A stretch of DNA of 64,000 bases, from NCBI GenBank assembly GCA_963855995.1, contig OY979725.1, forward strand, positions 12,814,383 to 12,878,382, in the 5' to 3' direction. Of the stretch, positions 38,873 through 48,000 are shown piece after piece; positions within the stretch are counted from its first letter, which is position 1; every line of letters begins with the position of its first letter. A program made the position numbers and the translations under genes. Source of the DNA: Muricea muricata. Its lineage: Eukaryota > Cnidaria > Anthozoa > Malacalcyonacea > Plexauridae. Below the pieces are notes generated by a model. The model was not told where the DNA came from, ran no database searches, and saw only the letters and a program-made list of their open reading frames with translations.

Positions 38873-40332
38873 TCACAAAGTGTAAGTTGGTGCAGCATTC
38901 GGGCCAATGTCCGGATCTCCCCCTTCTTCGATTGGTGTCTGAACCAGACGCCTTCCGTAGTAAACCAACGCCTTCATCTGACCAGTACAGTCGCCGAATT
39001 GGCCGATGTTGCCATTGAATACGTTTTGCAAGCACGACAGCAAGCCGCGGTACATTACGTTGAATGAGCTAGCTAAATTATGTGCGTGTGAACCAGGGCG
39101 GTATTTTGACATTCTTGGGCTCTTGACGAGTGGCCAAATTCCGCCTTCGTAAAACGGTATGGGACTTCCAATGTAGTCGTAACTGCCGTTGCATTTCTTA
39201 AATTTTGACAAAGAAGATTATATGATTAGCGTTCGTTACTAAACATTCTAGCAAAGCGGATAAGATACCTTGATACGATTAACCATAGTCCATAAATTGC
39301 AAAATATTGTAATTAATATATGAATTCGCACGAATATTGCCAATAAACACTGCAATTAATTAAGGTGTTACTAAGTTGTGGTGTTGTAGGAAGTGAAAAA
39401 TCAAATATGACTCAAATTACTTTAGGCGCTTTCGATCATTTCGTCATGTAGAAAGCGCCATATGAATTGCCAAATTATTATTATTATTATTACCATTGAT
39501 TCGGAAAAGTTGAACAGTTCGTCTTCCGGATTCTGAAAACAGAAATTTATATGCGGTGAACCGCCGATTATCTTCCTCCCCGTCCATAAGCCCATCACAT
39601 TAACAACGTTCATATCATTCAAAATACAGCCCCCCCCCCCCGAATATAACTGCCACATCTATAAGGGGTCATGTAGAAAGAAATCTATTATAAATCACAA
39701 AAACGTTTGAAAAAATTATAAGTATTCAAAGCTGTTTTCCACAAAACTTAGCGTATTTCATTGTTTCGTGAACACTAAGACAGAACTAATGCAAGATATG
39801 GAAACAATAGAATTAGCCAAGGTCAGCTGACCCGGTTGAAGTGGAGAACGGCCTCTACGGGCCTACCCACCTTTTTCTCTTTTTCAGTGCTTTTGTAGGG
39901 AATCGCCTTAGCAAACCGTTTTCGTATTATGGAAGCGAATTTGAAATAATGAGAGAGCAATTTCGAGTTGTCGGCCATTGATGGGTTACATGCTGATGCC
40001 CCTTCGCCTTCAGATACTATCATTTTTATGGCTTTGACTGCGTCGTTGAAGTTGTGTACTTGTATCACAGACCCAATTTCCAGTTGTGGTACTGTGCTGT
40101 GAAAATGTAATGAAGAATGTTCATGAAGCTGAGACATTACATACAGTATTGCTTGATATACTTCCCCAATAGTATTGTGATGAACGGATTGATTCACAGG
40201 TTGCAAGAAATCATCCAACGCGTCACCTAGGTTACTCAGAATGGTGATCTCCTCAAGAAGCATAATCAATTTTGTCAATCCATACTCGTCCACTTGATCA
40301 TGATACGGTGTCTCTATTCCCATATACACCAT
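38873..40332 (-). CDS. Ferritin-like (VioB/RebD, iminophenyl-pyruvate dimer synthase type) domain protein, 5' part missing
   Basis: Three phase-0 exons: 39871-40332, 39494-39532 (13 codons) and 38873-39196 (stop), giving 274 residues. The C-terminal pattern resembles the VioB/RebD ferritin-like family: IETPYHDQ after a lost helix, IGEVYQAILYVMSQL, GGIWPLVKSPRM, SSFNVMYRGLLSCLQ, NVFNG, GQMKALVYYGRRLVQTP and a GPNAAPTY ending. In bacteria these domains bind metal through EE/ExxH helices and act in bisindole pigment synthesis. Here the first metal-binding helices should precede residue 1 and I could not find them up to 43.4 kb. The ATG at 40332 has an in-frame stop four codons upstream, so it is either a true short start or the exon begins at an internal acceptor (GAATAG|AGACACC). 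It could be a truncated gene, a pseudogene or a gene with a remote 5' exon. Family call is by motif memory; a search is needed. Confidence 0.62.
39725..39866. repeat. MITE copy, related to 45266-45407, reaching a splice donor
   Basis: The left part matches AGC-GTTTTCCAC..TTAGCGTATTTCATTGTTTC and the right end reads CGGTTGAAGTGGAGAACGGCC, the counterpart of the better-preserved element at 45266-45407. The right end lies a few bases from the 5' splice site of the ferritin-like exon (39871 on the minus strand), so the element fills the start of that intron. A third fragment, ACGTAGCGTATTTCATTGTT, occurs near 29270. Confidence 0.65.
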
Positions 40333-40378
40333 TAATTAACATTATTAGGAAACATATAACGTTAAACTAAAACAAATT

Positions 40379-40577
40379 CCGAAAATAGACATCTTGTATT
40401 CTCGATATTCAAGGGAAAAAAACAAGAAAACGACGGAGTCGGTGATATTCCGTCTTTATTCCAAAGACATTGTCAAAGCAATGTCAATCGTTGGTTCGAC
40501 AATGTCTTTTGAATAAAGACTCCCGTCGTTTTCTTGTTTTTTTAATATTGAGAATACTAGATGACTATTTTCGGAAT
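40379..40577. repeat. Near-perfect 199-bp palindrome
   Basis: The left arm (CCGAAAATAGACATCTTGTATTC..ACAAGAAAACGACGG..GTCTTTATTC) is mirrored by the right arm (GAATAAAGAC..CCGTCGTTTTCTTGT..ATGACTATTTTCGG), leaving a centre of about 25 bases. It lies within 50 bases of the first recognisable exon of the ferritin-like gene. It is probably a MITE; it could fold as a long hairpin if transcribed. Confidence 0.8.
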
Positions 40578-43468
40578 CTCTTTTGTTTTGTATTTCCTTA
40601 AGTTGTTTGCTTGCCGTGTTTCCTGATATAACTTGAGTAAAACTTAGTCTGTTATCATCAGTGATGAAGTTTCACAATTTGGTCATGCCATGAAAATATT
40701 TCCATCTTGGAATGACTATAAAATTAGGTTACTTCATTTCCCCAAAATAAAATAACGGGCCGCTTTCAAAACGGAAAGATGACAAGATAATCAACATTTT
40801 TACATTTTTCATCAATTTAAATTTGGACGAGACTTTTCTTTGCGTGCAATATTGCAATATTCTCAGGAAACAGTCTTGTGTTGATTGACACATTAGCACT
40901 GGTTTAGGAAATTCTACGCGACCGGGAATTATTTCTTCAATCGGCAGGGGTCGGTTTTACGAACGCTGAATTGTGCTGTTCACTGGATAGATGTTTTTCA
41001 AGCTTGCTAAACTTATTCAGTAACTGGAGAACGATTACCTTGTTAGAATGATATTCTTCTTACATAACAACAACAATATCTTGTTACATTACCGGTTATG
41101 CATGGTTACGATATCAAATTGAGTAGTTTCCAGACCAGTGTAGCTTTTAAATTTATGATACTATTACAGAATTTAACAACATTAATCATAGAAAACAGCC
41201 AACAGTAAATACGACCGCATACAGCATACTGCCTAAACTTCATGTCGTGACTTTGCTGATCCGGTGCCCTATAAACGGGGTATGTGTCCCTGTGTTATAT
41301 TGGCCGGACAAATCTAATTAATTTGCAAATTAAACATAAAACATCTCTGTATAGCAAAGAATTACGCATTCTTGTGCTCATTAGATAGTGAAAACATTCA
41401 AGTTTAAACTTTCTGCACTAGCACTTGACTTCAAAGGGTAGCTTTTTTTCGGCACACTGTGTCAGTTTTTTTTCCACAGTGTTACTAGCTAATTAATCTC
41501 CCACACAAAGACTTTCAGGCCTGGAATTATTGAATTAATTCAACGACTTTTTAGGATTTTCGGCAAATGTAGGAACCCTGTTTCAGACCTAACTGCCCAT
41601 GCAACGGTGAAGAAAACTGTGATCTGGACGGACAACTACAGGGTGTCCTAAAAAAAACGCCCCTAGCTAAACTTTGGGGTGTACTTCTCAAAATCAAAAC
41701 ACAGTATATAAATTGTTATTATCTGGCGAATGTCTATCACGATATTTGTTCTTCTGCAAATGTAAAGGTGAAAATAGTGAAATATGTTATTTCTGTAGCA
41801 ATCCGAAGAAGCAAAACCAAAATTCTGATTTGTCCAAGTTTTGCATAATTTATTAACTTTAATTTGCGTCATAAAATTGACTGACTTAACCCATTTACGT
41901 CCCCACCATGAATGCCCACCACAATATCCTCACCTTCCTCCACCAAATATTTTTTGTTGGGATGCATTAGAGGCCGTTTTTACAAAACACCATTCCACCA
42001 GCTAACGCTGAGAAGCTAAACAGTAGCTAATCACTTGTGAGTTTGTAGCACTGTGAAGAACAAGGATGATGAGTCGGGTCATGTGAGATATCTCATGTCA
42101 TGAGAAACAGAGCATGCTTAGAGGTTACGACATTCAAACTTGTTCTAGCTCTGTTAGTGTTATTTTAAATCTTGTCAAAGGCAAAGTTAAAAGCAAATAA
42201 AAGTAATATGTTGTTATGGAAAACTTGAACAAGCCACAATTTCAGATTTCCTTCTTTGGCTGCTTCAAAACTCGACCTGAAAATTTGCACTATATAGGAA
42301 AGATATAATGTTGGACTTCTCCTAGACGGTAACAATTTACAATAATTATCAGTAAAAATGAAGTCGACAAGTATCCTCTAATGGGGGCATTTTCTTGGGG
42401 CAGCCTGTATTTAAAAGACGCTAATCTGCTCAGTTTTGTTGAAATATATCATGTTCCTAATCATCGTAATCATCAATAATTCAATGTTTTGTGTGTTTTT
42501 AATTATTCATAATGCACCTGTCTGCCCCCACGCGACAGATTATTGGACCTAATATAACTTTATATCAGTTGTCTAAATGGCTTTTGTTTGGGACAAATAT
42601 ACATATATTGCCTAATCATGGGTTTGTTGTGCTTAAAATATAACTCTCGCGAGATATCATGATGTGAATCACCCAGGTAGTTGTGTAAAAACTGAAACGT
42701 TCGATCTGGCATTAGGTAAGAGAAACTAAAATGTTATTCAAAGAAATTCATATTCCAATGTTATGTGCAGTAACTATGCCGTCATTTAATAATCAATGAA
42801 CGACTGCATATAAGACGGTGCTTCTGGGCCTCAGTACACGAGCACGTTTTATCAGAGGCGGGTTTTTTATAAAACGTTTAGTTTTAATTCTTCGGTTCTC
42901 GATTTTTTAACCTGTTTATATTAACATATCTTTTATCTCTTTTGTAATGTGTGTCTTACACTAATGTGCATGTTCAAAACATATCCTATAAAATGACACC
43001 GCACACGATGAGCTAATTTTAAACTGCTAAAAGCCTCACGAGACGAGATGCTTGCTTAGCTATGGGATTTAAAAAGCACAATTTCAGAGCAGTCGGAGAT
43101 CTTACATCATAATTTCTCACGATATGGTTAGTTCAGCTGTTTACTCGTGACCCAAATGCGCGTATCCTTCTGAATATTTGTGCAAAGAATCTAGCCAAGT
43201 CGTCATGATCCTATGAACTGCATACTCTCGTAAATATCTAAATTCGAATTTAAAACCCAGCAAGCCTAGCGCCTAAAATGTTCTAATGTTTTCTCTTCAA
43301 TATTTCCCCGTTTGTCCGACTTTCTAAAATAACATTTTTATTCCAGATATATTAGCAAATGTCAAGTTGTGTTTGCATGACCAAGGTGAATCAAAGTGAT
43401 TGGGGATTAGCGCATATCTGGGAATAACTTTAGTAAGCTAGAATGCAAATGAATTTCCTTTAGTCAAA
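40578..43468. other. Region between the ferritin-like gene and the 254-residue gene
   Basis: No supportable exon was seen on either strand; in particular no upstream ferritin helix with an ExxH pattern was found on the minus strand. It includes a 769-bp mariner-type element (41639-42407). Confidence 0.5.
41639..42407. mobile_element. Non-autonomous Tc1/mariner-type element, 769 bp
   Basis: The left end after a TA dinucleotide is CAGGGTGTCCTAAAAAAAAC followed by GCCCC. The right end, read on the other strand, is CAGGCTGCCCCAAGAAAATG followed by CCCCC, before a TA. TA target duplication and CAGGGTGTCCCAAAA-type ends are typical of mariner-like elements. No frame longer than about 70 codons and no DDE/D catalytic motif were seen, so it is a deletion derivative or MITE. 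Confidence 0.75.
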
Positions 43469-44233
43469 ATGGATGTTATCTCCGTTGAAGTCACTTATCC
43501 AACGTTACACCCACCAGCTCTACCTACCCCTCCAAGTACCCCAATATCCGCCACCTATTCTGATCCATTTCCCAACTATCAATTACCAAGCAAGAAAGGC
43601 ATTGTGGGATGTTACGACATCCACGAACTGAGTGAAGATGTTAGACTGTTTGGAATATCGCGGGAAGAAACGCGGATGGAGTTACTACGGGAACGAAAAC
43701 AAGCGGCACGGAAAGCTTCGAGAACGGCTACTTGTACAAGTTTAACACGTGCCCCACAATGCACCAGCAAAAATTCAAGCTGGAAAACACGTGAGGATTC
43801 TAGGAAATTACCATTACGTCATTCGGCCGGTCGAAACTGCTATGTCGATTTCAGCGGAAACTTCCGTGATGCAGTGCGAGCTCAATCCGTCAAAATGGCG
43901 ATGAGGATTTCTGCGCCCGTAGTACATCCAAATTTCGATCAGCGGATACCAAAAACTCCAGCTACACTAAGGCGGCAACAATCGCGCGGAAGGAAAAAGC
44001 TCATTTCGGCGTCGGAGCCAGTACATATCAAGGAAGGTCTTCTTGTCATTGCAAATGGAAAAGTCGTTGACCTTCGGAAAGATATTAAGCGTTCAGAAAA
44101 ACTTGATGAAAACGAACGAAAGAGGCTGCGCAAAGAAATGCGGGAACACTTGAGCATTGTGCGATCTTTTGACGACATGTTCAAAAAAATTGACGCGACA
44201 AAAATGCAAATCGAACAAATGAAGACGATGTAA
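43469..44233 (+). CDS. Uncharacterised intronless protein, 254 residues
   Basis: A complete frame starts at the ATG at 43469 (context TCAAAATGG) and ends TGA-free at TAA 44231-44233. The AG of CTTTAG just upstream could be a 3' splice site, so a non-coding first exon may exist. The N-terminus is Pro-rich (PALPTPPSTPIS). A middle segment is highly basic (about 70-185, many Arg/Lys, RRQQSRGRKK). The C-terminal 75 residues are predicted to be charged helix or coiled coil (KRSEKLDENERKRLRKEMREH, IEQMKTM). No signal peptide, membrane segment or known domain was seen. Codon use and GC content are clearly above the flanking DNA, so it is very likely real. Its position between CFAP70 and the ODAD2-like gene makes a ciliary role possible but unproven. 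Confidence 0.85.
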   Translation: MDVISVEVTYPTLHPPALPTPPSTPISATYSDPFPNYQLPSKKGIVGCYDIHELSEDVRLFGISREETRMELLRERKQAARKASRTATCTSLTRAPQCTSKNSSWKTREDSRKLPLRHSAGRNCYVDFSGNFRDAVRAQSVKMAMRISAPVVHPNFDQRIPKTPATLRRQQSRGRKKLISASEPVHIKEGLLVIANGKVVDLRKDIKRSEKLDENERKRLRKEMREHLSIVRSFDDMFKKIDATKMQIEQMKTM

Positions 44234-45078
44234 TATTGAGTTGCAATGACGAACAATCCAGCAGAAAGCTTTAAAATTATACCTTTTAATTTCATGATAG
44301 GTAGATACGTTTTAGCACTTAACTGGTTTAGAACTCAACTTTATTCTGTATCGATTTAAAAAGTCAAAGGTTTTTAAAGTTTTTGCATTCGTAAATACAG
44401 TAGTTTATAATACATTTAGTTCAAATTTTATTGAAATATTATCATCAATTGCATTATGAACAAAGCAATGTATATATATATATATATATACAATCATATC
44501 AATTCACTAATGAAATTTTATTAATTTCTTTGGCACTGCCATATCAGGCGACAATGTAGTAATATTATAGTCTTATGAATTTTGTTTTATGTTTAACAGA
44601 TCGTTTATGTAGAAACGTTACAAACGTTTAGAAACATATTTATGGCTATTGCACAATTTACAGCAATATTTTAAACAACAATAACGTGGTTATGATTCTT
44701 ATTCTGCCTTGGTGTTACGTGATGATGTTTATGGTGTTACACTGGTCTATGTCCACCCAGGACAAGCTAAGTAATGTGCCTGACCAAGGCGGCCACTAGC
44801 TCTATGCTCTGCCAACTTAGCTACACGGTCTGATCGGCTCGAGTGTGTGATATCTCGGAACTGAGTCTAGTTTCCTCGATATTAAAAAATGTAATCAGTA
44901 TTTTTATTGCGTCTTCGTAAAAACCTGATTACACTTAAGATTACGTTGATATCGAAGGAAGATGCTTACATGTCCAACACGTAGACAACTTGAGACAAGC
45001 ATGCAAACTTGTTGACAACCTGTTAGCAGAGTTGCTGCAACTTGTGAGATCCTCTTGTTCTCTAGTTAATAAACATGC
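44234..45078. other. Intergenic, convergent gene ends
   Basis: The 254-residue gene (+) and the ODAD2-like gene (-) end toward each other. The stretch holds a TA microsatellite (about 44470-44490), a degraded tRNA-derived element (44777-44837) and a CAACTTGTTG-rich repeat (about 44960-45050). No gene was seen. Confidence 0.65.
44777..44837 (-). repeat. Degraded tRNA-derived SINE head
   Basis: TGCCTGACCAAGGCGG..CTCTGCCAACTTAGCTACACGGTCTGA resembles the copy at 35173-35253 but has lost about 20 bases, including the B-box region. Following sequence (GTGTGTGATATCTCG) parallels GCATGTGATATTTTGC after the other copy, so the body of the element is shared too. Confidence 0.55.
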
Positions 45079-48000
45079 TCACCCAACTGATACTCGCATA
45101 ACAGACTTCCTTACATTAGCCAAGCATTCAGCAGCAGCATCTTGTATTTTCTCGTTATTTGATCCGAGCATATTCATTATCGTCTAAATACAGGGATACA
45201 ATGCAAAACAAACTGTTTTATTTCAAAACAAAGCCGTTGAAACAAATGCTTGTGAAAAGCATCTTAAGGCCGTTTTCCACTTCAACCGTATCGTAGCGAA
45301 ACGTAGCGTATTTCATTGTTTTTGAACAGTCAAGCAGGACAAATGTTATGAACTCAATTGAATACGCTACGTTTCGCTACGATACGGCTGAAGTGGAAAA
45401 CGGTCTTTAGTCAGTTTTCAATGTAATCTTGACTGTGCTTTTTGGTCAGCCTCGTACCCAGGCAATATAAACTGTATTAAAAGCTCATACAGGGCCTGGG
45501 TACAAGGATGATTTTTGATAGTACCTTGGTCGTATTGTTCTCTCTGAGAAACACGCAGTTTGCAAAATCACGTGATAATTGCTTCAATGCACAGATGGTT
45601 ACCCAGTGCACGTGATCGTCAAAATCATCTCCAAGACCTTCGATCAAATATGGAATGCATTGTGAAAGTACATTCCGTTCCTTGGAGCACTCGCAGCACC
45701 TATTGAAGAAATGATGGCTGTTGGTTAACACCTAGCCCAGAACATTTTGCACCCCATATATATTTGCTTATATTTGCTATAGTATTCTTCAACCCAATTC
45801 CTATTTTATACTATATATATATTTTATATAATAAGTAGCCTCGTGGGTTGTACAAGCTTATATACTAGATGGAATATTCAAATAAAAATATCCGAAATAG
45901 AGACCGCTAGGTTAGATAAAACTTGAAATACCAACCTTGAAATAATATGTGTTACATAATACCGCAATACTGCGTTTTTCTAAAAGCAAAAAGTTCTTTA
46001 TGTTTTTCTTGCGTGTTGTATTTTTTTGGCAAATGTATGCAAAATGATGGCCGATTAAATTAGAAAGTTATGATTATACTTCATACCGATTCACATAATT
46101 TTAGTAGAACTGAAATGAGATCGTAGTCTATCAAAATCGATCGATTTTCTTTGTCGTTAGCGATGCTCACAGCCGCCTCACACAAACATATCAAAACCTG
46201 AAAAGATTGAGTTCGACATTTATATAACAGCTCAGATTTCCTCATTCAAATTGCTCTCTCACCTACATTGCACTTCGTTGGTTCTGTAGCAGCAAATAAC
46301 TTCATGAGAAGTTCTATTCCCCCCACGATGGACCGGACGGCATTGGCCGACTCCTGCAAGATAAGGATGAATGAAGATTATATGCAATTAAAATTAAGCC
46401 CTATGTCTCAATGGCCTTGATTTTGGCACGAGATCATGCTGATTTTAGTAGGAAACCATTGTTCCTCAAAGGAACTCATGCTGCTGGATAGCTTTTCAGG
46501 TTACGTTTTTTCTACCACTATGTTCCAATCTTGTTGCTGCCATTTATGATTGAATTTTCTCCTTTAAAGGATGTGAAGATGTCGGTGGGTAAACCCAGTG
46601 AGCTCCATGGCGGAAATTGAAGGAGCTATAGGACATCAATCTTAGTCCTCTGCAGGTCAACACAGATTCTGTGACTGTTTTGACAGTCAGATGATGACTC
46701 CTTCCATGTCCGCTATCTTTGGCTTCACTTCTAGGACGCGAGTTCTCACTCCAGGTACATATGGAGGTCATTATAGCAACATCATTAAGCAATTCACTCC
46801 TTTACATCCTCCAAAATGAGAAAAACGCACAAGTAAAAACATCACTCACCTCTGGATAGGCGCAAACAGACGCAAGTGCTACAGCACCGCTTGACGCCAC
46901 CTAAATGAAGGAATTCTCTGAATGATTTGCATGATAATTCTCTGAAATGTTCAACAAAGAGAGTGCCTGTGCGCATGCGTACCTCCTCGTCAGGATTCTT
47001 TAACAACGACCATAAAAGGCGAAGACCATCATATTGTAAAATTGTTCTAAACATAGAACATGAATGTTTACTGGTATTGTTTGGAGCTCGGAGTTCTGTC
47101 AGTTTTAAGACCTTCTTCTTTATGACAAAACGTGAGGGAGATTGAATTCCTTTACAGACTTTGACTTGATTTGAAGGCTATATCATTACTGAGCAATAAA
47201 TTTTCTCCCATATAGACTTTTATCAACGAGGTTTACGAAAGAGTTTATTGAAGATTCTTACTTTCTCCAAGATTTGTTACGAGCGCATACTCCTAGCGAT
47301 CGTGCACTGTGTACCAATATCGCTGGCTCATTCACTGACATAAAATCTATCAAGAGGCTTATCACTTTATGGCTCTGTAACGAATCTGTGTAGGCCTTGT
47401 CCCATAACAATTCAGATAACACACCAAGTGCCGCACTTTTTACCTAAATCGTATGATATGACTGTTATCTACCATTCGCCATCTTTGCCTTCTTTTCAAC
47501 TAATTGATTACGATTTATTCAGTTATATACATGGATGTACACAACAAATAAGATTAACAAACCTGAAGGTTCTTATCAGACTCGAGTATATTAAACACAA
47601 GAGGAAAGACATCATAATTCTCAAACCTAAACAACAGTGAGATAGATTTATGAATCTGTTGATCCATGATATAGTTCTACTATTCAGTATACTAGATTAA
47701 ATTAAAATACAATTTTGTAGAAACACCACGTAAATTTATTACTGTGATATTATTGAGTGGTGTTTCCACAAAATTATATTTTAATTTAATATTCACCATG
47801 CAAACATACAAGGAACTTATACTTGATTCAGTTTTACTCAAGTTGTTTTCTCTCAAAAACACTCACTTATCTCTATATTCTTTGTACAAGGAACACCTCC
47901 AAATAATACCAAGCAGTAATGTTAACAATTCGTCATTTCTTCCTTGACAATTCTGCTTAAATAATTTCATTATTTCTTGAATATTGTTGCTTTTCAACAA

